Part shown: one piece after another, positions 23,736 to 36,468 of the stretch
Layout of the letters: each line of letters opens with the position of its first letter
Position numbering within the stretch: position 1 is the stretch's first letter
Origin: Sipunculus nudus
Lineage: Eukaryota; Annelida; Sipuncula; Golfingiida; Sipunculidae
Direction: 5' to 3'
DNA: 64,000 bases
Assembly: GCA_026874595.1 (NCBI GenBank)
Contig: CM049310.1
Location: forward strand, 47,131,058 to 47,195,057
Made by a program: the position numbers and the translations under genes
Notes under the pieces: model-generated
Databases searched by the model: none
What the model saw: the letters and a program-made list of their open reading frames with translations, nothing else
What the model was told of the DNA's origin: nothing

Positions 23736-25202
23736 TAATGCTGAAGTGTCAGTAACTCTCAAACTAATATTTCAAGTGTGAAATTTTCATCATTCTCAAT
23801 TTTAAATTTGGATTTTCCAGCCTGTTTTTAAGGCGTCATAGGACGATGCTTAATCAAAGTTTCTTTATATAACGCTATAAATACTGATCCATACAATATA
23901 TAGGGCGCTGAAACATTCCATTCCAAGTATCAGTCACTATTACCTCATTACCGTGTTCTGCAATAGGCACCCGCCACACACAGACGTTGGTAACACACGA
24001 CGCACGCTGCAAGTATTTGACAGCTAGGGTATTCACATCCCATGATGCAATACGATTGTTCTTTAGTAGCGCATTACACAGGCAGGTCACATGACTGATC
24101 CCAGAATGCATTGCTAATACACGAAGAGCAGTTTTTTCTTGCAAGTGCCTTGTTGAAAATAACACTCAAAATGGAATCAAAATGGCGGAAGTGTTACAAA
24201 AGGGCTGTGAAAAGAAAGTGGATTTTGAGTCAGGGAGCACTTATCCCGAACAATATCCATTAATTAAAAGTATTTATCAACATGTGTATCAGCTTAGTAT
24301 ACGTTCTGTGATATTTCCCACATGACCAGCAGTATCCCTTTGGTATACGTACTTCAACATTTTTCGAATAAACATCAGTTTCTCGTTTGTATGTACATAC
24401 TTACAACGTTTCTCGTATGTACACCAGTCTACACTTTTAGTTTGTACACTTCAGTATTTCTCTTGGTGACTCACTTCTGCACAAAAACGATTGTTTTTAA
24501 AAAGGTAAGGTTCCCGTGTTTTATTTAATAGAAAGTTGGTATCTTTTTATATTAATGATCCAGATAGAAAGCTGGGTTAGGCTTATGAATTAAAAACAAA
24601 AACATGACTGTCTGACAAAGAAATATTTATGACGTAATCATGGGTTGCAAACAAGAGCCTAAAAAATTCGAATATTTGGCTTTCCAGAAAGAAAAGAATT
24701 ACGACACCATTATGGCTGTCTGTATACAGTGGAATATATCATTAATCTAGTACCATTAAGTAAAGAGTTAGAACACACAGATTCCAGTTATAAGCGCAGA
24801 CTGAAGCAGCTGACCACAGTATTAAGAATGCCATATTTGTTTCGCTCATTACATTATAGGGTATACATGTATAAAGAGGACGTTGCCCGTGCATAATGTC
24901 ACGTTTTACGTTATTTTATAGTGAGTGTTTTGTGTTTGTGTTCCTTGACTAGTAATATATTTATATCAGTCTCAAAGGCTTTTTTACTTTCACTTACATA
25001 AATATTTTTAAAGATATATTGTATAAATGATTTCTTTGCTTGTATATCGGTAACAATAAAATACTGTTTGTTTGAATTGTGGTATTTTGTTTTCAAAAGT
25101 GTCGACCTAGTTTGCAAGTGTATGTTGGTTTAAGACGATGGGTATGTACGTCGTCTTGGTTTAAGACGACGGGGACAAAAAAAAAACCTGTGTTGTTTAG
25201 GA

Positions 25203-25268
<66 letters not shown>

Positions 25269-25396
25269 ACTGGGGAATCAACTTTAGCGTTGATCTACCG
25301 GTAATTTCAAGCGCTCCACTAAGCATTGGGGCTCATTTGCGCAACTCTTATACTTGGGATAGTTTTACGCATATTGATTTCATATATATTTAGAAA

Positions 25397-25399
25397 GGA

Positions 25400-25478
<79 letters not shown>

Positions 25479-25482
25479 AAAG

Positions 25483-25513
<31 letters not shown>
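25397..25513. repeat. (GA)n microsatellite
   Basis: About 115 bp of GA with a few AAAG interruptions. A (TA)n tract lies 130 bp upstream at 25208-25264. Confidence 0.9.
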
Positions 25514-25520
<7 letters not shown>

Positions 25521-28047
25521 ATGTTTTTTTTTAAATACCCATGCTGCACCATTTTCCACTTCTGGTCGTCAGTGATGTTGAGTCAATACCTCAAGGGAAT
25601 GAGTAATTAACCAAGATATCCTGGAGTTTTTCGGAATAGCTATGCATGATGATGTATTCAACGACAAAAATTTACACATTATGACGAAATATTTATCAGG
25701 TCATTGTCTGGTAATAATAACAGGCCCTCTGTGCATATATTCGTTAGTTGCCCTGTTTAAAACCGGCCTTAGCGTAGGTGTGCGCTCTGTGGATGCTCTC
25801 TAGCTTTCCGTTGTATTTAGTCAAAGGCAAACAGTGGACCATCGGGTCTTTGGGGCGTTGGTCGATGAATAATCATGACGGGTATCGATCCCACCTTTAC
25901 ATTTACCTCTAATATACCTTTTATATTACATATGTTGGAATAATGTAACGGGACACACATGCGTGGCGGGTTGCAATGGCACCCACATTATAATTGCTAA
26001 TGCGCCATGCATAATCTGAAATGATGTAACAAGTCATTCCTACGACTGTTTCGATTACTGAAAGAACTGTCGCTCAATTCCTGATGACCATGACCTCACG
26101 GAGTGATACAATAGGATAAACCTGAAACTGTAGCATAAATGAACCTAACGACCCACCGGACTTAACCAACAAAGCGGTAAGCCTGGAATCAATAACGGAC
26201 CAGGCGGTTATCTTCGATCTGTGACGTATCATGCTCAAACAAGGTTTATGCCGAATGTAAGAACAAACTGACGGCGCCGGCAACGTGCAGTTAAGTGATC
26301 AATATTACTACTGATACAAGAGCATTGTTCACTCATTGGTGCAATATAGTAAAGATTGTGCCGAGCGGTGTTTTAATTTTCGTGCTATTGGCATTTTTAC
26401 TCCCCTGCCGTAGGACTGAGAATAATTGAAGTGGTCCCCGTCTGTCATCCGTTATTCTGACAATCAGAACGTCCGTCCACCATTCCTACATTACCAAATA
26501 TAATATATATTGGTATCAGACACATTGATAACATGTGATTGTCACCTAAAGGGACGCCACCTATACTATCTTTTGTCTGAAATCTTAAATGCCAACGGAG
26601 AATTTAGAGGGGGTACAGGGAGCGCCCCCCCCCCACCCCCTCCTCCCCCCCTTTTTTTTAATTAAAGCTTAACAGCGAAAAGCAGCGTCGGGTTTATGTG
26701 AGAGAGAGAAAGAGTAATATATAAAGTCTACTAACACAGCTGTTTACCTGTGCCAGGGTCTTGAGCCCCCCCCCCCCCCCCTTCAGATTCTAAATCCACC
26801 CCTCGATGTATTTTCCATTTTTCTCCAGCTAAATGAGTAAAAATGAACAGTTCAGCTCTCACATCATGAGCAGCAATATCTCAGAGTAACTGGACTCAAA
26901 ATGATTATGAATCAGAATTATACAATATCTGTAACGAACACTCTCAAAACCCCTGCCCCTATCATTTCCATTTTTTTCCAGAAAGTTTAGTTACGTGACT
27001 GCAGATGGCGCCGCCTAAGTGGCTTATTGTAGGCAAAATGGTATTTTCAACTTTTTCATAGTTTGTAGACCTGTAGCTCAGGGCAAACAATTTTAAAAGT
27101 ATAGACTTTTTCAATTTTTTTTAATAACTTATTGATGTCACTTTAAATTTTACACTTATAACACTTAACGCTTTCTGTTGTTTGCAGATATAATGTTACA
27201 TCTGTTACCAAATATCCCAGAAACTGGTTACTTGCAGGTGGCACCACTTGTGTGGCTGTGAGTCCAGATGGTATTTTATTAATCTACTTTACCTTTATCG
27301 TTAAAGCTAGCCATCGCCTTGAGTAAGGGGTAGCTATATGAAATCAGGACAGACTTGCAAAATCGTGTAGGTCAAATAAAGATATTAAGGACTGGGCTTC
27401 TCTTTATAAATATAGAAAAATAAATTTAATCGTTATACTAACAAGGTTTAACATTTTTATCAAAATTTACAACATATATGCTCAGCATTCGTAAGGAGTC
27501 TGCCTTTCAAGATGCAAAAATACTGCAAACGGAAAGACGAATGACTGAGGCCATTCTCAGCACGACAGGTTAATATATATTAATATTACACTTGGTGCTG
27601 GGAACTTGTTTACCTTGATCTTATTGGGCATTGAGTGAACCACGGCCTCTTGGTATCAAGTGGAAGTCTTGAATATACTGATATCCATTGCTATAATAGA
27701 CAGCTTAGTTAAACCGATCGTGACCCAGGCACACACCCGCCAAGTGGCTGTTACACTTGGAATTCTGTAAGTCTGCCTCAGTGAACAATAATAACGCAGG
27801 GTATTCGTCCACTGGCGGAATAGCTTTTTGAACAGAAACACGTCCAGCACCGTGGTCTCAGCGTTGTGTCACAGTGACTACATACTCTATACGTGTATCA
27901 GAGCACAAAATGAGAATGCTCGCATTCCACTCGTGGGACCATCCAAAGAGGTCATATTAGAGGGAGGTTTTTATGATGACTAACATTAGACAAAAAAGCG
28001 GTCGTCTAAGTACGGTGGTCTTGATAGCAGGGTGGTCGTCATGTAAG

Positions 28048-28340
28048 GTTTACAACGATGTCAACGAAGCGATATCTTGGACAATATCCGGGAAACGATT
28101 TTTGAGACGATGTGTCAAGAGTGATACTTTGGCCGATCGATGAAATAGTATTTGAGACACTATCCCTGAGGTGATATTTAGTACCATGTCTACTCAGCGA
28201 TGTATGTGACGATATCCTTGAAGTGATATTTGGAACATTGTCAATGAGGTCATATTTGGCTTATGTCCATGAAGTTATATCGTCGATGGATTGATATTTG
28301 GAACGATATCTATGGAGTGATATTTGGATCGTGTTCCTGC
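28048..28340. repeat. Degenerate ~25-bp tandem repeat
   Basis: About eleven diverged units of the type 'gatgtc(c/a)atga(a/g)gtgatatttgga', clearest at 28205-28330. The divergence suggests an old minisatellite. No coding sense. Confidence 0.65.
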
Positions 28341-28528
28341 AGATTTTTATACTCATGAACCTCTCCCATTTACTCTTAATCTGTCTTTCCACGGAGCTGT
28401 GTGCAAATAATAGCGAATCTGCAGATCTATTGCCTATGGCCCAATCAACACGTGTAATTTTTTGACCAAACACAGAAAACTTTAAATACTTAACGACTAA
28501 ACATTTCCAACATTTAAAATACCTGAAT

Positions 28529-28577
<49 letters not shown>

Positions 28578-29598
28578 ATATGCATAAAGGTATGTGTGTT
28601 TTTTTGTACTTTTTTTAGATGAGTGGGGAGAAGACAGAAGTTTAGTTTAGGATTTTGGGTGAGGATAGACAAACATACCTTAAGGATATCAGAAATAGAC
28701 CTTAATAATGTGCCAGCTGATAATTATTATCTAGTGCGCGTAAGATAAAATATGATTTACTGTATGTCCTATACAATATACTCTCCGTCAGCAAGGTGTA
28801 CAGAATGTTACACTCACCATGGAGTTATAATATTAAATCATTAATCCATGCACCTATACTTAGTCACAGGCTAAGTCTGTAGCGTTTTCGGCGATGACCG
28901 GTAGATGGCGCTATAAGAATAATATCTGAAATTATCGCTGGTTATATCACAGGTTGTGTATTGCCATGGGGATACAAATTTAATTTTATCACTCCATGGT
29001 CTGGTTTATGATATATTAATCTCTACCAGAGGTCACTATTCTAAATGCTTATGCTACGTAGCGGTAGCGACCTCTGGTGTTACAGCAAGATTACCAACAG
29101 GGGTGTGCATCTCCTCGCATCTCGAAATGCGACTTCGCCTCTCTAATAATTTTAGAACTAATGTCGCGAAAAAGTAGGAAACAGGTCAATTATATGATAA
29201 AAGAATGATATTATCTACAGATTAAGACATTTTCCAGCAGCTTCGGTCTAATTTGACTGGAATACACATGCGTCAAACATCAGTGTCCCACGAAAAAAGT
29301 ATTTTCTTTACACCTTAAAAAAATCGTTATCTTTGAATGTAAACGGTGCCTCAGGACAGGCTGCATTTTGTAAAATTTAAAAAAAAAAATCTCAACCTTG
29401 AGAGGGAAAATGCAAGCGGAACTATTAAGTGTGCGAATTCCAGGACGGTGTGTTCTGTTAGTTTTTATATATATATAATTTTCACTCTCCTGACGCACTG
29501 TGTACCCATGTATATATTATGAACAAAATAATAGACGCAAACATCCAATTTCTATTCACAAACTAAAATTAGTCAGTTGACAATATTACTTATAGTAT

Positions 29599-29604
29599 TT
29601 TATT
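29599..29604 (-). terminator. Polyadenylation signal of AK-2 (AATAAA on minus)
   Basis: TTTATT on the plus strand, about 100 nt past the AK-2 stop codon. Confidence 0.55.
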
Positions 29605-29704
29605 ATATATAAAATAATGATCTGACAAAGCATGTTAGATGATCTTTACAACACACACACATCATTTGTACAATATATTTACATAATAACACGAAAATAT
29701 AGAC

Positions 29705-31782
29705 TTATTTCCTGTCCATTTGTTCCAATGAATTCTCAATCATAATAAGCACTTTGACACCAGAGGTCATCTCTTTCAAAGCATCTAGCTCTGTGTAACC
29801 AAGACGACGCTTGTTTGAGACATCCCAGACTCCGCCCACGCTCTCTGTGTGTTCACCGGACGTACCTGAAATGTTATGATATCATTGTAAATTATAAAAT
29901 TCTTTCCAAGAAAAAAGAGAATTCTCTCAGTTTACAATAATACATATTAAATATAATTATTATCATATATATATATATAAATTATTATATTTACTAGTAT
30001 AATATATTTATCATAACCCATAATATCGCTCCAGCCCGAGCCTCATATGACTTTGATCGTAAGTCCTTATTGAACAAGTAAACACTCTGCATAGGACTGC
30101 AAATAGTAGTCATGAAAACGAGTTTGTACTACTACGAGGGCGGCCGTCAGCCGTAATTTCATTGCCTGTTGTACTGTTATCATTTGTTAGGAGTACATCA
30201 TTATATGTTATTCTTCATCCATCCCACAGTTCGATTACTTGCTAATTAATATTAATTATTTGATGTATTAATATCATTGTAAACGTTTTGTTTGGTCACG
30301 ACAATACGATGGCCGTGCTACAGTGGTGGCTGTCAGGCGTGGTTTCAATATTGTTTTATTGCATATTGTTAGAAGTACTACATGAATTGCTATTCTCTTT
30401 TCGTTATATCAACATTTCCACTGGTAAGTTATTTAATATCTAAATATTATAATTATTTATTAAATATTTTGATATATTATCTTAAGATTTGTCTTGTAAG
30501 GTACATTGTCCGAAAAAAATTCTCACCTCTGAGCTGCAGTCCGAGTTTACTGACGATTGTCTCGAACCCTTCAAGTTTTGTCAGTCGTGGGATCTTGATG
30601 TGGACGCTGGCTCTGCACGTAGTGCCCAGGTTGCTAGGACAGAAGGTCAGGTAACCAAGGCGGGGGTCATGAGCGAACTTGACCGTCTTCTCGATATGGT
30701 TGATAGCTGTAACCAGCCTCTTGTACACCTCGGCCACGTTTCCTCCCTTCTGCATGGAGATGATACGGATGTGATCCTCCTCGTTGATCCAGGCCAGGAA
30801 AGTCTTGTAGTTGTTGTGAAAGATTCCACGTCCCTTAGGCCAGTCCTTCTCAACACCGGCTCCCACCAAGATCCTACAGTACAAAAACGACCACAAGTCA
30901 ATGGATTTCAGTCGCAGAAATATAAATATGAACAATCACATACATGTTTGTAATTTTGAATCATGAGTTTTCTTCTACTTCATAAAAGTGGTAAAGTTGC
31001 GGCATTGCAAAAAGGAAATGATAGTGAGTTTTGAATAACTATAATTAGGAACCCCCATTCTTCATCTGCTAATTAAATACTCATTGAATTTTGAGTCGAA
31101 TCATACTGAATTTTTTTCTTCATTCAGGAATGTGTGGCCAAGCTACTCACCCTGTGCAAAGCTCAAATGTAGAAATAAAGGGAGGAATGCTTAAGAAGTT
31201 AGGAGTAATGATTTAATTATAAAAGATGCATAGACTTCCTGATCTGTATCTGTTTTATACTGAAGTAAGAGTGGAGTCATAAACATAAGATCTAATAAAC
31301 CTATGCTTTACTATGGGTATAAAAATACCTGATTAATATCAAAACCTACTTGTTAGGAGGATCTCCGAAGAGGAAGTGGTCATCAATCAGCTGCTGCTTT
31401 GTCTTGTCGTCCATGTCTTCTAGAGAGTGGTAAGTACCGGCCAGGTCCCCGCTGAAGGTCTTCAAGGCCGCCACCAGCTGCTTCTCACAATCCTTCACTT
31501 GCTAAAAAATAAACCGATAATTCAGTTGGGAGCAATCCTATTAATTATTCAGAGCAATCAGCCAGCAAACAACTTGACTGACTCAAGAATTGATTATCAC
31601 ATCTTTTCCGTGAGTGGCGGTGTATAAGAATAAATATTTGTTGCAAACGATTTAGTTATTTAGTTGGTAAGTCTGCCAGAGTCATTACCCGAAGAATGAT
31701 TTATACTTACAAAAGTGACATCTAGCGGAATATTTCAGTATCAATGACAGGACTTATTTTCTATACAGCAAGAGGACAATTT

Positions 31783-31860
<78 letters not shown>

Positions 31861-32199
31861 GATGCTTACCTGGAGACTAATCAATGGCGGGAAAGGGATT
31901 CCCTCGATACTCCGGCCAACCCGAACACGTGTAGAGATTATATACTTGTTCTCTGGGTCAAGGTCACCGAAGGGCAAGTTGTCAAGGTCACCAAAGTAAG
32001 GTTCTGGGTGGCTGATGGGAACACCTTGAGGGATTCCATGGTATTCGCGAACCACGTTATCAAAGACATCCCTGAATACCTGGTAGGCCTCGGGGTCGCA
32101 GGCGTACACTCCGATGTGGAGATGGTGGAACTGAGCTCCTGGAGAAATAATGTGAATATAGCCATAAATGGATGCTTTTTATCATCTAGAGAATGTGTA

Positions 32200-32239
<40 letters not shown>

Positions 32240-34913
32240 TATAAAAAAAATTATAAACAAATATCAATATTACAGACAGTTCTGTTTGAACCTTGCACAA
32301 ACTTCTACCTTGTGTATAAACTTTATTTATAACAATACATCTCAGTTAAAATGAAAGAGTTCCATTGCTCTAGAGCATGTATCTCCTCCCTAACAGCTTT
32401 ACAAAGAAATGACGGTGAGGGCTTAATTGAATAAGCAATTAATAGGCTTCATCTTTCGTCACATATTATATGATTATCCGTACGATAAGACACTTTATAA
32501 CAATGCCGTACTGAATTTTGTGTAGGTGGCTATAGGACTGCATGTTCGACTCACCTGGTTTAATACAATGTGCTAGAGTCCCTCCCAGTTTGGTCTGAAT
32601 GTTCTCATACTTCTTGGCGATATCTGCTGTACAGTATTTCTTCGCCAGTGAATGACAGTTTTCTGCATCCAACAGTTTCTTAAAGACACCATCGTAGTCT
32701 ATTGCCGGCTTCACAGAAACAAAAGGGGAATTTTTACCCATTTGTTCCAATGACTTTTCGATCAGAATAAGCACTTTGACACCAGTGGTCATCTCTTTCA
32801 AAGCATCCAGTTCTGTGTAACCAAGACGACGTTTGTTAGAGACATCCCAGACTCCACCCACACTTTCCGTGTGTTCACCAGCAGTACCTGAAATTACAGA
32901 GAACAGGGTGATGATGTGACCAAATACCAATATAATAACAGCAGATCAAGTATTTTTGGGAAAATGTATAAGAATATATTGAAATATTTAAATATCCGTT
33001 GTAAATGGAAAGACTCATTGACTCATGAAAAAGTCTTATGGGCTGACCTCTGAGCTGCAGTCCGAGTTTGCTGACAATGGTCTCGAACCCTTCAAGTTTT
33101 GTCAGTCGTGGGATCTTGACGTGTACGCTGGCCCTGCATGTGGTGCCCAGGTTGCTAGGACAGAAGGTCAGGTAACCAAGGCGGGGGTCATGAGCGAACT
33201 TGACGGTCTTCTCGATATGGTTGATGGCCGTAACCAGCCTCTTGTACACCTCGGCCACGTTTCCTCCCTTCTGCATAGAGATGATACGGATGTGATCCTC
33301 CTCGTTGATCCAGGCCAGGAAAGTCTTGTTGGCGTTATGGAAGATTCCACGTCCTTTTGGCCAGTCCTTTTCTACCCCGGCTCCAACCAAGATTCTGTAC
33401 AAAATTATTTTTTTTATTAGACTGACTAACATTAAAAAATCCGATGTCAGTTAAAAGTTTTAATATTACCGATGCCAAAGAGAATATTAAGAATTTGAAT
33501 TCATGTTCATTCAGAATTTGAATTCATGTTGTCACATTCATTCTGGCAGTGCCAGCAACATGACTGAATACATCCCAGCAACGCATTCACTCAAATGCCG
33601 ATCATTTATTTTTAATTCTATATTCAGTTGTTTTCATGCCACATTTTTATATATATTCTTGCAAAAAATACTGATCTTACTTGTTAGGAGGATCTCCAAA
33701 CAGGAAGTGGTCATCAATCAGCTGCTGCTTTGTCTTGTCGTCCATGTCTTCCAGAGAGTGGTAAGTACCGGCCAGGTCCCCGCTGAAGGTCTTCAAGGCG
33801 GCCACCAGCTGCTTCTCACAATCCTTCACTTGCTACAAATACAGATAATATGTAAAATGTATTATTTATTATTGCAAGCATAAAGATATGCTAATGTGTA
33901 ATGTAAATTAGCACGATTTCAATCGGTCCTCCAAATAAGGTATCAGAACAGTTACAAATCTCACCTTTAGGTTTATAAGTGGAGGAAAGGGGATTCCCTC
34001 GATACTCCGACCAACACGGACACGTGTAGAGATGATGTACTTGTTCTCAGGGTCAAGGTCACCGAAGGGCAAGTTGTCAAGGTCACCGAAGTAAGGTTCT
34101 GGGTGGCTGATGGGAACGCCTTGAGGGATTCCATGGTAGTCACGGACCACGTTGTCAAAGACTTCCCTGAACACCTCGTAGGCCTGGGGGTCGCAGGCGT
34201 ACACTCCGATATGTAAATGAGGGAACTGGGCACCTGAAAACAGTGTATATTTTATAATAAATGTGATTAGTATGTTTTGATTGATGAAATGTGTGTAATG
34301 TTTACACATACACATGTTTAAAAAAATAATAGCAGAAAATTTATATTAAAAAATAAAAAAAAGCTATTGGCGGTATACCGGGGTGTTATTATAACGATAT
34401 GCAAGTAATTCCTTGATACACTACGAAAGTGTAGTGTATATTTGAAAACTTTCAAAAGGAAAATGACTTAAGTACTGAACAAATATAATTTTGAAACAAC
34501 TATTTTTTCAAAGTGTATATGTTCACATGTTAAATGATATAGGAAAATGTCCAAATATAGATATGCGTCTGACAAAAGTCAACTGAGCAGTTCTTGAAAA
34601 GAACGGGTCATTTTTGATAATGAATAAATATTCTAATATAAAATAGCATATTTCATAAGTTAAACACATAACTCTAAAGTCGACCTATTTTTATAATAAA
34701 AATACGTATACTTCCCTTACCTGGTTTAACACAGTGAGCTAGAGTCCCTCCAAGCCTTGTTTTCTTGGACTGGTATTTCTTGGCCACCTGGACTGTACAG
34801 TACTTCTTGGCCAGGGAGTGACATTCTGACGAAGAAATCAGTTTCACAAACACGCCGTTATAGTCCGTGCTGTCCACTACTCCGCCAAGCTGACGTTTGT
34901 ACTGGGCATACAT
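29705..34913 (-). CDS. AK: Two-domain arginine kinase, AK-2 (9 exons)
   Basis: Phosphagen kinase of the same architecture as AK-1. Coding exons in transcript order: 34913-34721, 34233-33965, 33832-33681, 33394-33048, 32887-32555, 32138-31870, 31501-31350, 30873-30527, 29865-29705. Phases agree and predict 740 residues. It starts [20 protein letters not shown]. Both domains carry the loop before YACD (PHLHIG in domain 1, HHLHIG in domain 2), [14 protein letters not shown] and CPSNLGT. The linker in exon 5 is [17 protein letters not shown]; the protein ends [10 protein letters not shown]. All donors are GT; intron 4 uses a weak gtcagc. Intron 6 is AT-rich with a (TA)n. The gene is divergent from AK-3, with a conserved mirrored promoter, and convergent with AK-1. 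No frameshift or stop is seen, so it should be functional; arginine as substrate is inferred from the family. Confidence 0.95.
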
Positions 34914-34966
34914 GGTTTGTTATTTCTGTGTTTGGTTTAACTCTACTCAGAATCAGTTAAGACATC

Positions 34967-35013
34967 GTTATATATAAAATGGATTGTTTGTGTTGACAAG
35001 CAACAGTCACGTG
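34967..35013 (-). promoter_or_regulatory. AK-2 core promoter: TATA box and CACGTG E-box
   Basis: On the minus strand TATATATAA at 34976-34967 lies about 60 bp before the ATG, with TCACGTGACTGTTGCTT upstream (palindromic CACGTG at 35008-35013). The block CACGTGACTGTTGCTT / ACACAAACAATCCATTT / TATA / CAAACACAGAAATAACAAACC-ATG is nearly the same in front of AK-3. CACGTG is the recognition core of bHLH-zip factors (USF/MYC type). Confidence 0.65.
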
Positions 35014-35756
35014 ACAACCCCAGACAGATTATTTGGCATGCTGAGGCTTAACGACTGCTTTTAATTAGCCGCCATAGGATTAAGTAATTACCAAAAGTGA
35101 TTAGCTGATCTCTATAATCTTCCAACTAGAGGAATATTCAAGTCAAAAGACCATGCAGTTAGATTAAGCTTATGAGATAACTCAGGATTATGCGGTACTA
35201 GGTTATTTCATATATGAGATTCTAAATCACGTGCCTTGATTCCATTGAAAAAGGGCCCTCAAGACTTGAAAAGACAGTAGAAATAAGAAACCAAAATAAT
35301 TCACATTAATCACTTCTTAATTTAATTTTACTCAATATTTTCTGTATTTATGCGTCATTGTTTATCATAATTATTATTTATCGTTCTTATTATTATTATT
35401 ATTATTATTATTAGATAAATTTAAAATTTTAATTAAACAAATAATAAATATGACTATTATAATCTTATAAAAATATAAATCATATATGTTTCAAATACAA
35501 TGTTTTATATATAATTTTATTTATAATTTTATATAAACCAATCAAACATAATCATATACATCATATATAAGCTTGTTTATAATAATAATGATATATATAT
35601 ATATATCTTTAGGCTTCTTGTGAATGACAGACACAGTATAAGAAAATTGTGTAGGTAACTGGATGATATAGGTGCTTGTTATATTATTTAAACGTGATTG
35701 TAGTGCTAGTTTATAGCACTCATGGCTGCGCAAGGTCTAGAATCCTCCCCATCAGT

Positions 35757-35903
35757 TTAAGTAATAGTAATAGTAATAGTAATAGATACCCCAGTAATAG
35801 TAATAGTAATAGTAATAGAAGATAAAATGTGGTAATAGTAATAGTAATAGTAATATCAGAAATTGAAAGTAATAGTAATAGTAATAGTAATAGAACAACT
35901 GTA
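35757..35903. repeat. (TAATAG)n hexamer array
   Basis: Three to four blocks of AGTAAT/TAATAG hexamers separated by short unique spacers, each block four to five units. A (TA)n tract of about 55 bp follows at 35917-35973. Confidence 0.85.
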
Positions 35904-35915
35904 ATAGACCCCATG

Positions 35916-35977
<62 letters not shown>

Positions 35978-36038
35978 GGCAGAGTTAGCCTCCGTTGTAA
36001 AGTGCTCTATGGCCTACAGACTAGGCCAGAGCGGTATA

Positions 36039-36179
36039 ACTCTCAAGAAAATCAACACTGAACATTCACACCAGTCTGTTTCGCGGGATGCGACCCGACT
36101 AACCACATTCACCTGATGATCGGGTCGCATCCCGTGAAACAGACTGTTGTGAATGTACAGTGTTGTTTTTCTTCAGAGT
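36039..36179. repeat. Long hairpin (60-bp arms, 21-bp loop) between TA tracts
   Basis: Left arm 36039-36098 and right arm 36120-36179 are inverted copies with only a handful of mismatches (shared CAGTCTGTTTC, GGGATGCGACCCGA and reverse complements). A (TA)n tract lies immediately right (36182-36239) and another about 65 bp left. It looks like a foldback/MITE insertion into TA-rich DNA. Confidence 0.8.
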
Positions 36180-36240
<61 letters not shown>

Positions 36241-36398
36241 TTGTATGTATTAACAACATAATACACTGGAAACGAAACTTTCGAACAAAGTGAGCAATAT
36301 ATACATTATATTAAGAGATACTATACATTGTAAAAGGATAACAGATATTTTATCTTTAATGGTAACTTGTAATAACATAATACAACAGCATATTAAAG

Positions 36399-36468
36399 GT
36401 AACCGGGAACGAACCCGGGTCGCCAGCGGAGGGAGCCGAGCGTTTTACCCCTCGACTGTCCTGGCCCT
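36399..36468 (-). ncRNA. tRNA-like fragment (SINE head or tRNA pseudogene)
   Basis: On the minus strand: GGGCCAGGACAGTCGAGGGG (A-box-like) then GACCCGGGTTCGTTCCCGG (B-box-like GGTTCGTTCCC). The T-arm would be one base short and the acceptor stem pairs poorly, so it is unlikely to be a working tRNA. It sits beside the hairpin and TA tract, as expected of a tRNA-derived SINE. Confidence 0.4.

Larger units (their letters stand above)
23736..29598. other. Intergenic between convergent AK-1 and AK-2
   Basis: No exon I can support. Contains (TA)n at about 25208-25264, a long (GA)n at about 25397-25513, C-rich runs near 26625-26650 and 26767-26782 within a degraded element whose ends resemble GGATTTAGA, a degenerate 25-bp repeat at 28048-28340, and (CT)n/(CA)n at about 28531-28577. 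Several AGATGGCGCY motifs lie here (27003, 28903). Open frames of 60-96 codons look like chance. Confidence 0.55.

Noticed and set aside
30489-30953. Long open frames antisense to AK exons (also at 19807-20253, 22548-22865, 33025-33420, 41897-42304, 44808-45227)
   Set aside because: They are mirror frames of the highly conserved exon 4/8 and recur with the same sequence in every copy. No independent start, splice or codon evidence.
29705-34913. AK-2 as a pseudogene inverted copy
   Set aside because: All nine exons keep frame, phases and splice sites, with catalytic motifs intact in both domains.
36039-36179. Functional hammerhead ribozyme
   Set aside because: CTGATGA and GTGAAAC are spaced plausibly with a CGGG/CCCG stem II, but the base pair next to the core is T-T and the segment before CTGATGA does not form stem I. 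Kept only as an item to test.
36399-36468. Functional tRNA gene
   Set aside because: A T-loop one base short and an unpaired acceptor stem; a SINE head or pseudogene is more likely.
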